A stretch of 16,125 bases of DNA from an uncultured Sutterella sp. (GCA_905212345.1 CAJMEC010000039.1:1-16125), one strand, 5' to 3'; shown: positions 7,828 through 15,621, counted from the first letter of the stretch. The notes: generated by a model from the letters alone, not told the origin. Program-made: numbers and translations.

Positions 7828-7894
7828 AATATTGGGGGTATTCAGTCAAGCGTAAATCATCCAAGGCCCGCTACTAATGAGCGAGCCACCACCA
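7801..7894 (-). promoter_or_regulatory. Tryptophan attenuator (alternative RNA hairpins 1:2, 2:3, 3:4)
   Basis: The four arms can be read directly. Arm 1 GGCTCGCT (7887-7880), overlapping the codons just after the Trp codons, pairs with arm 2 AGCGGGCC (7872-7865) as an 8-bp stem with one G-U pair and a 7-base loop. Arm 2 GCGGGC (7871-7866) can instead pair with arm 3 GCCCGC (7826-7821), six G-C pairs, which destroys the 3:4 terminator. In the established trp mechanism, a ribosome stalled at Trp codons when charged tRNA-Trp is scarce masks arm 1, so 2:3 forms and transcription continues; with enough tryptophan the terminator forms. The downstream gene is the frameshifted peptide-binding protein, not trpE. 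Confidence 0.85.
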
Positions 7895-7939
7895 ACGGCG
7901 AGATTGAGCCAAAGAGGTTAAAGACGATTTTGCTTTCAT
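7874..7939 (-). CDS. trpL: trp-type leader peptide (21 residues, Trp-Trp-Trp)
   Basis: The frame from ATG 7939 to TAG 7874 encodes a 21-residue peptide whose residues 14-19 are RRWWWL, with three TGG codons in a row at 7886-7894. Trp is the rarest amino acid, so three in a tiny ORF directly before an attenuator is highly diagnostic of a trp leader. No clear Shine-Dalgarno precedes it. A TAGAAT box at 7949-7954 is a possible -10 element so close to the ATG that the message could be nearly leaderless; this is weak. The gene symbol reflects the leader type only, since no trp biosynthesis gene follows in the window. Confidence 0.82.
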   Translation of the reverse strand: MKAKSSLTSLAQSRRWWWLAH

Positions 7940-8122
7940 GATGAAATCATTCTATATAGAGAATTAGGGCCAAAAAATAGGCTTTTTGGATTAATTTTTC
8001 TAGAAACTAAGGGCAACTACTCAGAAAAGTAAAAAATATACAGTACTGATCATATGCGTCTGAAGCTATAGGGAACAGAAAAAAAAGTAGTAAGATACCC
8101 AGCCTTCTCTCTATTGCTTTTT
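7940..8122. other. Divergent A/T-rich intergenic region between the trp leader and the MFS gene
   Basis: This region should hold the promoters for both the leftward leader transcript and the rightward MFS gene. I see only weak candidates: TAGAAT on the minus strand at 7949-7954, and TATAGG or TAAGAT on the plus strand around 8067-8096, none with a convincing -35. A CTAGAAACTAAG stretch near 8000-8011 resembles half of a TrpR operator but is too imperfect to call. Confidence 0.35.
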
Positions 8123-9376
8123 ATGCTGAATGAAATGGGTTCTGAAGCACCGCTAAGCGCCTTGCGCGCTATTTTCTCCCGTACGTTTGTTGCGATCTCG
8201 CTCATCAATATGCTGGGCATGATTGGTTACTACGCTATTTTTGTTGTTTGTACTCGCTATTTAATGGACGGTTTTTCTGCTTCAGCCTCAACGGCCGGTC
8301 TTGCGACGGGGATCGTTGTGATCGGTTGCCTGGTGGGTCGTTTTTTCACCGGCAGTATTATTCGTGATGTTGGCTATCGGCGTGTTTTAGGTATCGGCGT
8401 CTTCTTTTTCTTTTTAATGAACGTGGCCTATTTCTTTTCACACGAAATATGGCAGATTTTCTCTGTTCGTTTTATCTCAGGCGTAGCCATGGGCGTTATC
8501 GGCACGGCTACCGGTACCTATGTGGCTACAATTGTTCCCAGACAGTTTCATGGGCGCGGAATTTCGTATTTTTCGATGAGTACGGCTCTGGCGCTGTGCT
8601 TTGGTCCTTTTATCGGTATCGCGTTAATCGGCTCGCTGGGTTATGACGGTATTTTCAGTATCGCTACGGGGTTGTCTGCTGTCAGCCTTCTTTTGATGTG
8701 GTTTGTCATTGATGTCACGCCCCCCAAAGATCAAAAACGTGAGAAAAAGAGTCTCTCACTTGACGATTTCATTGACAAACGTTTGGTGCCCTTCAGTATC
8801 TTTGTCGGTATCGTTTGTTTGACCTGGGGCAATGTTCAGGCGCTGCTCGCCGATTATGCAAAAACGTATGACGTGGTGGCTGCCGCTTCAAGCTTTTTCC
8901 TTTTGTACGCGGGAGCAAGCTTACTCACGCGTCCGATAACGGGAAAATTCTATGATGCTCATGGTCCGGTAGTGTTAATTTTCTCAACACTCGTGTTAAT
9001 GATTGTGGGGCTTTTGCTGCTTGCATCTCACGCAGGCAGCTGGGTGGTTCTGTTAGCCGGCGCCATCATGGGCTTGGGATTCGGAAACTTTCAATCACTT
9101 TCTCAAGTTTCCGGAATTTCTTTAGTGCCGCGTGAGCGCTTTGCTCAGGCTACGAGCACCATTTTCATCTTCTTTGACTTGGGCGTGGGTATGGCTCCGT
9201 ACTTATCCGGTTTTTTGGTTCAACCGGTGGGCTACGCGGGTATTTTTGCTATTAACGCCGCCGTTGTTGCTCTTACCATTCCGCTTTATTGGGTTGTTTG
9301 GAAAAAGCGTCCGCAAAAACTCAGTGTGGGATATGAAGCTTTGACGGACCAGCAAATTAAAAACGAAGAGAACTAA
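8123..9376 (+). CDS. Major facilitator superfamily (MFS) transporter
   Basis: An integral inner-membrane transporter of about 417 residues with a 6+6 pattern of hydrophobic segments, split near residues 198-225 by a charged cytoplasmic loop (PPKDQKREKKSLSLDDFIDKR region). The loop between helices 2 and 3 carries an MFS motif A variant, GSIIRDVGYRRVLG. Substrate and direction are not readable; it resembles generic drug or metabolite exporters. Start choice is uncertain: TTG 8114, ATG 8123 and ATG 8135 are all in frame, none has a Shine-Dalgarno, and an in-frame TAG at 8069 blocks longer forms. It stands alone, divergent from the trp leader and convergent with the cytoplasmic P1 peptidase, with a shared hairpin terminator between them. 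Confidence 0.88.
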   Translation: MLNEMGSEAPLSALRAIFSRTFVAISLINMLGMIGYYAIFVVCTRYLMDGFSASASTAGLATGIVVIGCLVGRFFTGSIIRDVGYRRVLGIGVFFFFLMNVAYFFSHEIWQIFSVRFISGVAMGVIGTATGTYVATIVPRQFHGRGISYFSMSTALALCFGPFIGIALIGSLGYDGIFSIATGLSAVSLLLMWFVIDVTPPKDQKREKKSLSLDDFIDKRLVPFSIFVGIVCLTWGNVQALLADYAKTYDVVAAASSFFLLYAGASLLTRPITGKFYDAHGPVVLIFSTLVLMIVGLLLLASHAGSWVVLLAGAIMGLGFGNFQSLSQVSGISLVPRERFAQATSTIFIFFDLGVGMAPYLSGFLVQPVGYAGIFAINAAVVALTIPLYWVVWKKRPQKLSVGYEALTDQQIKNEEN

Positions 9377-9380
9377 ATAA

Positions 9381-9405
9381 GGCCGGCAACATAGGTTAAC
9401 CGGCC
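9381..9405. terminator. Hairpin terminator between convergent MFS and P1 peptidase genes
   Basis: A perfect 6-bp stem GGCCGG/CCGGCC (9381-9386 with 9400-9405) has a 13-base loop that can add an AAC/GTT pairing. On the minus strand it is followed by TTATTT, giving a moderate terminator for the peptidase gene that ends at 9418. On the plus strand the tail is poor in T, so termination of the MFS transcript is less certain. Confidence 0.6.
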
Positions 9406-9417
9406 CTACTAAGTAAA

Positions 9418-10509
9418 TTAATTAATTTTTGCGTGTTTGCGCATCATTTCCATGACTTTATCAAGTGGCAGAGCCTTAATGAGCCGACCGTCATGAGTCG
9501 GGGTGTCATGTGCTGCAAAAAGTGAATTGATGATGGCTTCTTCCGTGGCCTCAATTGTGGCCATGAAAATCGGGGTCATATCATCGTTGCGAACAACAGA
9601 CATGGTTTGTTTGGTGAGTTTTTCGGCTTTGTGTTCCACCCGAACACTCTCGTTGGTGGAAAACGCAATCACAAAGTCTCCGGAACCGTTTGAGGCAATG
9701 CCGCCCGTTTTAGCCAGCCCCATAAAGGCTCGTTTGGCCACGCGTTCCAAATTTCTGGCTTCAAGCGGAGCATCTGTGGCGACAATCATCATGATGGAGC
9801 CATCGGCGCATTCAATTTCTTTTTGATAAGGGAAGCCTCCCAAAGCTTTGCCAACTTCAACGCCGTTGATATTTAAAAGTCCGCCGAAATTGCTCTGTAC
9901 GAGCACCCCTACGGTGTAGCCGCCCATATTCTCCGGCAGTTTGCGAGAGGCCGTGCCGATGCCGCCCTTAAAGTTAAAAGCTTTTGTGCCGGTGCCGGCG
10001 CCCACTCCACCTTCTTCAACAGGGCCATTCGTAGCTTCAATAATGGCTTTTAACACGTCATCGCGGGTCACAAAACGTTGGCGAATATTGTTGATGGCGC
10101 CATCATTGGTTTCACCCACAACACAATTAATGGACTGCACGTCGTTGTTGTCTTCAAAGCTGAAAACATAGTCGATGATGCCGTCAATGGCGCTCGCCAA
10201 ATTTAAAGTGTTGGTCAATACGATAGGGGTTTCAATGTTGCCGAGTTCTTTAACTTGCGGATAGCCCACCATTTTTCCGAAGGCGTTGCCTAAGAAAATA
10301 CCGGCGGGAACTTTATGCTTAAAAATGTTATTCGTATGAGGCAGGATGGCGGTGACACCCGTGCGCATTCCTTTGGAATCATCAATTTTGGTGATCTGCC
10401 CAACTTTTACCCCTTCGACATCAGTAATGGCGTTGTTTTTACCGGTAGGCAAAATGCCAAAAGAGATCCCTAATTCACGGGGACGTTTCCCTTCATATTG
10501 ATTTGACAT
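9418..10509 (-). CDS. P1 family peptidase (DmpA-type, MEROPS S58), cytoplasmic paralog
   Basis: A 363-residue enzyme of the DmpA/BapA Ntn-fold family, aminopeptidases that release N-terminal residues, including D- and beta-amino acids in studied members. The precursor cleaves itself before a Ser that becomes the N-terminal nucleophile; the site here is NGSGDF, with cleavage expected between Gly275 and Ser276. Other conserved blocks are NNAITDVEGVKVGQ, TGVTAI, GNIETPIVLTNTL, VGETNDG and GGIGTASRKLP. There is no signal peptide, so it should be cytoplasmic. ATG 10509 has AAAGGAT five bases upstream. It is a close tandem paralog of the next gene upstream but is separated from it by a strong terminator, so it probably has its own promoter or depends on read-through. 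Confidence 0.92.
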   Translation of the reverse strand: MSNQYEGKRPRELGISFGILPTGKNNAITDVEGVKVGQITKIDDSKGMRTGVTAILPHTNNIFKHKVPAGIFLGNAFGKMVGYPQVKELGNIETPIVLTNTLNLASAIDGIIDYVFSFEDNNDVQSINCVVGETNDGAINNIRQRFVTRDDVLKAIIEATNGPVEEGGVGAGTGTKAFNFKGGIGTASRKLPENMGGYTVGVLVQSNFGGLLNINGVEVGKALGGFPYQKEIECADGSIMMIVATDAPLEARNLERVAKRAFMGLAKTGGIASNGSGDFVIAFSTNESVRVEHKAEKLTKQTMSVVRNDDMTPIFMATIEATEEAIINSLFAAHDTPTHDGRLIKALPLDKVMEMMRKHAKIN

Positions 10510-10560
10510 GGTCTATCCTTTTAAACAGAAAAATGCGAGTGTTACTTTAGCAGGTGCCAC

Positions 10561-10596
10561 AAAAAGAATCTGCCGCTAATCAGCAATTAGCGGCAG
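10561..10596 (-). terminator. Rho-independent terminator of the periplasmic P1 peptidase
   Basis: A perfect 11-bp stem CTGCCGCTAAT/ATTAGCGGCAG (10570-10580 with 10586-10596) with a 5-base loop; on the minus strand it is followed by ATTCTTTTT. It lies 40 bases past the stop of the exported paralog and separates the two peptidase transcripts. Confidence 0.92.
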
Positions 10597-10635
10597 AGAA
10601 ATCGAGAAACCGTTAAAAATCAGTTCTTAAACAGA

Positions 10636-11790
10636 CTACTTTTTGGAAACGATCTTGTTATGTTCCTTCATCATTTGCATGACCTTATCGACAGGCAAAG
10701 CCTTCACAGTTGTGCCCTTATAGGTCTTTGTGTCTTTCGCGGCAAATAACGAATTAACAATGGCTTCTTCCGTGGCTTCAATCGTTGCCATGAACAAAGG
10801 CGTCATGTTGTCGTTTTGCACCACATCGCGCTTGAGCGTTTCGTTGGCCTTAGCATCGTAGGGCACACGCATGGACTTGTTCGTCGAGAAGGCGATCACA
10901 AAGTCACCGGATCCGTTCGAAGCCACGCCACCGGCTTTGCCCATGCCAAGCCACGCGCGCTTGGCAACGCGTTCAAGGTTGCGGGAGCTTAAGGGGGCGT
11001 CGGTGGCCACAATCATCATGATGGAGCCGTCAGCGCTTTCAATTTCTTTTTGGTACGGATAGCCGCCCAACGCTTCGCCGACTTCAACGCCGTCAATATT
11101 GAGTAAACCGCCGAAATTCGTTTGCACCAAGACGCCAACCGTGTAACCGCCCATGGATTTCGGCAGTACACGAGAAGCCGTGCCGATGCCGCCCTTGAAC
11201 CCGAAGGCGATTGTGCCGGAACCGGCTCCTACACAGCCTTCTTCAACCGGACCGGATTTGGCAGACTGAATGGCTTTCAAAACGTCAGCTGGTTTGACGA
11301 AACGGGCGCGAATATCGTTGATCGAGCCGTCATTGGTTTCACCGACGATGGCGTTGACCGAGCGCACATCACCGTTATCCTTAAAGGAGAAGGTGTAGTC
11401 AATGATGCCGTCAATGCCGGCGGCAACGTTAAGTGTGTTGGTTAGAACGATAGGCGTTTCAATATTGCCTAATTCTTGAACTTGCGGGTAGCCTGTCATC
11501 TTGCCGAAAGCATTGGCAAGGAAAACACCGGCCGGCACCTTGTTCTTAAAGATATTGTCCGAATGCGGAACAATGGCGGTGACACCCGTGTGCATGCCCT
11601 TCTTTTCGTCAACGAGCGTAACTTGACCAACAAGCACGCCTTCGACGTCCGTAATGGCGTTGTTGGCGCCCGGGTGTAAAACGCCGATTTCAATTCCCAT
11701 GTCGCGCGGACGGTCGGCAGCCAAAGCAAGACTTGAAGCGGTCAACGTAGCGGCCATTAAAATGCCAGCGGCAATTTTTGTTAATTTCAT
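10636..11790 (-). CDS. P1 family peptidase (DmpA-type, MEROPS S58), exported paralog
   Basis: A 384-residue paralog of the neighbouring cytoplasmic peptidase, matching it at most positions from RPRDMGI onward. It carries an extra Sec signal peptide: MKLTKIAAG, a hydrophobic stretch, and a cleavage site near SLALA-AD at residue 24. There is no lipobox, so it should be soluble in the periplasm. The self-cleavage site NGSGDF is intact, with the nucleophile expected at Ser294. ATG 11790 is chosen because AAGGAG lies eight bases upstream and the signal peptide begins there; a longer frame from a TTG at 11877 would bury the signal sequence. It probably trims small peptides outside the cytoplasm. 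A symmetrical element with two ACATATGT copies lies in its leader. Confidence 0.93.
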   Translation of the reverse strand: MKLTKIAAGILMAATLTASSLALAADRPRDMGIEIGVLHPGANNAITDVEGVLVGQVTLVDEKKGMHTGVTAIVPHSDNIFKNKVPAGVFLANAFGKMTGYPQVQELGNIETPIVLTNTLNVAAGIDGIIDYTFSFKDNGDVRSVNAIVGETNDGSINDIRARFVKPADVLKAIQSAKSGPVEEGCVGAGSGTIAFGFKGGIGTASRVLPKSMGGYTVGVLVQTNFGGLLNIDGVEVGEALGGYPYQKEIESADGSIMMIVATDAPLSSRNLERVAKRAWLGMGKAGGVASNGSGDFVIAFSTNKSMRVPYDAKANETLKRDVVQNDNMTPLFMATIEATEEAIVNSLFAAKDTKTYKGTTVKALPVDKVMQMMKEHNKIVSKK

Positions 11791-11812
11791 GATGTCAGCT
11801 CCTTCTTTTAAA

Positions 11813-11833
11813 ACATATGTAAGGTACATATGT
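11813..11833. promoter_or_regulatory. Paired palindrome ACATATGT-N5-ACATATGT upstream of the exported peptidase
   Basis: Two copies of the self-complementary octamer ACATATGT (11813-11820 and 11826-11833) are separated by five bases, with 13 bp between centres. They lie 23-43 bases before ATG 11790, just upstream of the ribosome binding site. It could be a repressor or activator operator, or an 8-bp mRNA hairpin affecting translation. A weak promoter (TTACAC, 17 bases, AGTATC) lies further upstream. No regulator gene is nearby. Confidence 0.4.
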
Positions 11834-11883
11834 CCATTCCCAAGATACTCCGCTTTTTTAATTTCAGTGTAATCCAAACACGT

Positions 11884-11920
11884 AAGGAAAAACCCGAGTA
11901 TCCTATTGGATGACTCGGGT
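11884..11920 (-). terminator. Rho-independent terminator of the pepA-holC-valS operon
   Basis: On the minus strand ACCCGAGT pairs with ACTCGGGT (11913-11920 with 11892-11899), with an inner TCC/GGA extension, followed by TTTTTCCTT. It starts 26 bases after the valS stop codon. Confidence 0.92.
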
Positions 11921-11945
11921 CGGGTAATGAAAATTTCTGAAGAAA

Positions 11946-14774
11946 TTAAGCTTTAGGCAACTTATCGAGCTGTTCCTGAACCTTCGCTAAAAGTTTAGTG
12001 AAGTTTGCCAGGCGTTCACGCTCTTGGTTGACAACGGCTGCCGGAGCACGCGCTGTGAATTTTTCGTTTGAAAGCTTGGCATTTGCCTTGGCGATTTCGC
12101 CTTCTAAGCGAGCCGCTTCCTTACCTAAGCGTTCACGCTCGGCGGCCACGTCAATCTTCACGACCAGCATGAGCTTGTAGTCTTCAACAATAGCCACCGG
12201 GGCGATCGAGCCTTCATTTGCCTTATTGATGTCTTCGCAAATGGTGACTTCACTTACGCGAGCTAAATGCATGATGTACGGGGCCACTGTCTTCAGTACA
12301 TCTTCATTGCCTTGAACAGCCAACGGGATGCGTTGAGAGGGAGACAGTTGCATTTCTCCACGCAGGTTACGAACAGCGTCAATCATTTGCTTTGTGAGCG
12401 CCATCTTATGGTCGGCTCCGGTATCCTCACCGGCAAAACAAGCTTGCGGATAATCCTGAATCATCACGCTAGTTTCTTTGTCCTCGGTGCGTGTACCGGC
12501 TACAACGCTGACCTTTTGCCACAATTCTTCCGTGATAAACGGAATAATCGGATGAGCTAAACGAAGCACAGCTTCCAATACTGTGATCAAGGTATGACGT
12601 GTCGCACGTTGTTGGGCTTCAGTGCCGTTAGCAAGCTGCACTTTGGACAATTCCAGGTACCAGTCGCAGTATTGATCCCAAACGAAGGAGTAGATGGCGT
12701 TGGCTGCATTATCTAGGCGCCATTCCGCAAAGGCTTTTTCCACTTCAGCAATCGTGCGGTCCAATTCACGAAGAATCCATTCGTCCACGAAAGAGCGTTC
12801 TTGCGGCAGGCTCACATCCAATCCGCAGTCCTTGCCCTGAACGTTCATGAGCACAAAGCGCGTGGCGTTCCAGAGTTTATTGCAGAAGTTGCGGTAGCCT
12901 TCAGCGCGGCGCAAGTCAAAGTTGATATTGCGGCCGAGCGTGGCGTAAGCGGCCATGGTGAAACGCAAGGCATCGGCGCCGTGCGGAGCAATGCCGTTCG
13001 GATAATTTTTGCGGATTTTCTTTTCAACCTGGGGAGCCTTTTCAGGCTGGCGCAAGCCGCGCGTGTTTTTCTTCACCAGGCTTTCCAGATCAATGCCGTC
13101 CATGATATCGAGCGGGTCAAGCGTGTTGCCTTCGCTCTTAGACATTTTCTTGCCTTCAGCGTCACGCACCAAGCCGTGCAGGTAAACGCCTTTGAAGGGG
13201 ACTCGACCCGTGAAGTAGCGAGTCATCATCACCATACGAGCAACCCAGAAGAAGATGATGTCGTAGCCCGTCACGAGCATGGAACTCGGCAAGAAAAGAT
13301 CATAGCCTTCGCTAGCCATCTTTTCCTTGTCAGGCCAACCGAGGGTGGAGAAGGGGACCATGGCAGAAGAGAACCACGTATCCAGAACATCTTCATCGCG
13401 TGTCAGTTTCACGCCGGCTCCAGCCTGAGCCTGCGCTTCTTCTTCATTATGGGCGACGTAAACGTTACCTTTTTCATCGTACCAGGCTGGAATTTGATGC
13501 CCCCACCAAAGCTGGCGGGATAAGCACCAATCTTGAATGTTTTCGAGCCATTGACGATAAACACCACGCCACTCTTTGGGCTGAATATTGACTTCACCGG
13601 ACTCAACAGCCTCAAGACCGATTTCACCGATGGATTTGCCGGGGAAGTAGGCCGTGGCGGGAGCCGGTTTGCTCATAGCCATGTACCACTGCTCGGACAA
13701 CATCGGTTCAACCACTTCGCCAGTACGAGAGACTCTCGGCACCATGTGTTTGTGATCCTTAATGCCGACTAAAAGTCCTTGAGCTTCTAAATCTTTAATG
13801 ACCGCTTTACGAGCTTCATAGCGGTCCATGCCGCGGTATTTTTCCGGGACATTGTTATTCATCTTGGCGGTCTTTGTTAAAACCGACATCGGCGTAAGGT
13901 TGTGGCGCTGACCGACTGCGAAGTCGTTAAAGTCATGCGCGGGGGTGATCTTCACGCAGCCGGAGCCAAACTCACGATCAACGTATTCATCGGCGATCAC
14001 GGGAATGGTGCGGTTGCAAAGAGGCAGAACCAACTCTTTGCCAATAAGCGATTGATAACGTTCATCTTCAGGATGAACGGCCACGGCTTGGTCACCGAAA
14101 AGCGTTTCCGGACGGGTGGTTGCCACTACAACACCTTCACCACCATCGGCGGCCGGGTAGCGGATTTCCCAAAGGTGGCCGTTTTCTTCAACGCTTTCGA
14201 CTTCCAGGTCGCTCACGGCGCTTTGCAGCTTCGGATCCCAGTTCACCAAACGAGTGCCGCGATAGATCAAACCGTCGTTGTAGAGTTTGACGAAAGTATC
14301 CACGACCACCTTGGAGAGTTTCTCATCCATGGTGAAATACAGGCGATCCCAGTCAACCGAGTCGCCCATGCGGCGAATCTGCTGCAAAATCGTGCCGCCG
14401 GAGAACTTTTGCCAGTCCCACACGCGCGCAATGAAGTCTTCACGCTTCATATCGCGGCGATTGAGTCCTTCTTTTTCAAGCTGACGTTCAACGACGATTT
14501 GCGTGGCAATACCGGCGTGATCGGTACCCGGCACCCAAGTTGTGTTGTAGCCCTTCATACGGTGGTATCGCACGAGCGTATCCATCACCGTCTGGTTGAA
14601 AGCGTGCCCCATGTGCAAAATACCCGTGATATTGGGCGGGGGCAGCTGGATGCTGAAGGAAGGTTTCGTCGGGTCAAGCTTGCCGGCAAAGTAGCCGCGC
14701 TTTTCCCACGTTTCGTACCAGCGCTTTTCAATTTGCGCCGGTTCAAAGCTCTTGGCAAGTTCTTCAGTACTCAT
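11946..14774 (-). CDS. valS: Valyl-tRNA synthetase
   Basis: Class I aminoacyl-tRNA synthetase that charges tRNA-Val with valine, 942 residues, the usual length. The HIGH signature is HMGH at residues 54-57 and KMSKS is at 543-547. GTDHAG at 83-88 is the conserved class I block of the valine/isoleucine/leucine group. Between these lies the CP1 editing domain (about 190-340), which removes mischarged threonine in the family. The C-terminal 70 residues (AAERERLGKEAARLEGEIAKA and on) form the coiled coil typical of ValRS. ATG 14774 has a weak AGAAAGA ribosome site. It is the last gene of the operon, 44 bases after the small hypothetical gene, with a strong terminator downstream. Large antisense ORFs inside it are shadows. 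Confidence 0.98.
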   Translation of the reverse strand: MSTEELAKSFEPAQIEKRWYETWEKRGYFAGKLDPTKPSFSIQLPPPNITGILHMGHAFNQTVMDTLVRYHRMKGYNTTWVPGTDHAGIATQIVVERQLEKEGLNRRDMKREDFIARVWDWQKFSGGTILQQIRRMGDSVDWDRLYFTMDEKLSKVVVDTFVKLYNDGLIYRGTRLVNWDPKLQSAVSDLEVESVEENGHLWEIRYPAADGGEGVVVATTRPETLFGDQAVAVHPEDERYQSLIGKELVLPLCNRTIPVIADEYVDREFGSGCVKITPAHDFNDFAVGQRHNLTPMSVLTKTAKMNNNVPEKYRGMDRYEARKAVIKDLEAQGLLVGIKDHKHMVPRVSRTGEVVEPMLSEQWYMAMSKPAPATAYFPGKSIGEIGLEAVESGEVNIQPKEWRGVYRQWLENIQDWCLSRQLWWGHQIPAWYDEKGNVYVAHNEEEAQAQAGAGVKLTRDEDVLDTWFSSAMVPFSTLGWPDKEKMASEGYDLFLPSSMLVTGYDIIFFWVARMVMMTRYFTGRVPFKGVYLHGLVRDAEGKKMSKSEGNTLDPLDIMDGIDLESLVKKNTRGLRQPEKAPQVEKKIRKNYPNGIAPHGADALRFTMAAYATLGRNINFDLRRAEGYRNFCNKLWNATRFVLMNVQGKDCGLDVSLPQERSFVDEWILRELDRTIAEVEKAFAEWRLDNAANAIYSFVWDQYCDWYLELSKVQLANGTEAQQRATRHTLITVLEAVLRLAHPIIPFITEELWQKVSVVAGTRTEDKETSVMIQDYPQACFAGEDTGADHKMALTKQMIDAVRNLRGEMQLSPSQRIPLAVQGNEDVLKTVAPYIMHLARVSEVTICEDINKANEGSIAPVAIVEDYKLMLVVKIDVAAERERLGKEAARLEGEIAKANAKLSNEKFTARAPAAVVNQERERLANFTKLLAKVQEQLDKLPKA

Positions 14775-14818
14775 TTTTCGATCTTTCTAAACTAAAGTTT
14801 TTATAAATTCGGTGTTCG

Positions 14819-15184
14819 TTACGACAAATTGGAACGTTTGTCGGATTGTACGATTTTTTCAATTTCCTCATGAACCGCTTCTTTTACAGCGGCCCTTAAT
14901 TGATTAGTTAGGTCTGCACGCAGACGATGGTAACTATTGTTAATAGCCATGCTTAAAATATCGTCCATTTGCGCTGATACGTTCTCGGCGATGCGGTCAC
15001 CGGCGAGCACCAACGCCATTTCCCGCTCAGACAGCGAAGCGGCGTTTTGGCCATGACCGGGCATGCTGACCGGTTCAAGCACACGGCTTAATTTTTCCCA
15101 CGAGACATTGATTCGGTCGTTAAGAACGGGGATGTCGTCGTGATGAGCGATGGTGGGCTCTTTTCGCAGTAATTCATTGGTCAT
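14819..15184 (-). CDS. Small hypothetical protein between holC and valS
   Basis: A 121-residue protein I do not recognise as a named family. The N-terminal third is polar; the C-terminal half (from SEREMALVLAGDRIAENV on) is predicted by eye to be helical and amphipathic, ending in a charged stretch (VHEEIEKIVQSDKRSNLS). There is no signal peptide, membrane segment or cysteine motif. It is a real gene by context: its ATG overlaps the holC stop as ATGA, AAGGAG lies seven bases upstream, and valS follows after 44 bases. Burkholderiales often carry a short uncharacterised gene between holC and valS (recalled, not checked). A role linked to the polymerase chi subunit is only a guess. Confidence 0.82.
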   Translation of the reverse strand: MTNELLRKEPTIAHHDDIPVLNDRINVSWEKLSRVLEPVSMPGHGQNAASLSEREMALVLAGDRIAENVSAQMDDILSMAINNSYHRLRADLTNQLRAAVKEAVHEEIEKIVQSDKRSNLS

Positions 15185-15621
15185 GCGTGTGCTCCTTGGT
15201 CATGGGCGACGGGAGCTAAACCCGCCGACCGGTAAATCTTAAAACGCTCGCGCGCAGGCTGCCGCTCTGACTCTGCCGCCCCCACGATATCAATCACCCG
15301 TCCAAAGCGGCTAAAGAGACTCTTCCAGTCATCAGGAACTTCATCATCGAGCAGTAACAAAACGTCTCTGGCGGGTAAGAGTTTTTCGTCCGTGTGGTAA
15401 ACAATCGGCGTTTCGGCCGCCAACTCATCATCGGCGGCGACGTGGGGGTAAAAGCCCGTTGGCTCGAAACTCCAGAGTTGACGGACAAAGAAATCAAGCC
15501 TATGCGCGTCGCGCGTCCACACGGCCACGCTCATGTTGTTGGCACGTGCCTTGCGAACGACCCGGCAGGCGTATAGCAGCCTGTTGGCAACGTTAAAGTG
15601 AAAATCGATTCGTTGCGCCAT
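15181..15621 (-). CDS. holC: DNA polymerase III subunit chi
   Basis: The chi subunit links the clamp loader (through psi) to single-strand binding protein at the replication fork. The protein has 146 residues, close to the usual family length. Family features include the N-terminal IDFHFNVANRLLYACRVVRKA, the VWTRDAHRLDFFVRQLWSF helix region around residues 34-52, TPIVYHTDE and the RPARERFKIYR-like C-terminus. It starts 6 bases after the pepA stop and overlaps the next gene by four bases (ATGA), so translation is probably coupled. The pepA-holC-valS order is conserved in many beta- and gammaproteobacteria and supports the call. Confidence 0.95.
   Translation of the reverse strand: MAQRIDFHFNVANRLLYACRVVRKARANNMSVAVWTRDAHRLDFFVRQLWSFEPTGFYPHVAADDELAAETPIVYHTDEKLLPARDVLLLLDDEVPDDWKSLFSRFGRVIDIVGAAESERQPARERFKIYRSAGLAPVAHDQGAHA

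Noticed and set aside
7998..8012. TrpR operator resembling CTAGTTAACTAG
   Set aside because: Only a partial match to the consensus, not centred on a clear promoter.
11791..11877. Longer start for the exported P1 peptidase adding 29 residues
   Set aside because: It would bury a canonical signal peptide and its AAGGAG ribosome site; the extension looks non-coding and covers the palindromic element.
13902..14795. Long plus-strand ORFs inside valS (also 12801-13523)
   Set aside because: They are antisense shadows of a strongly conserved gene with no recognisable protein features.
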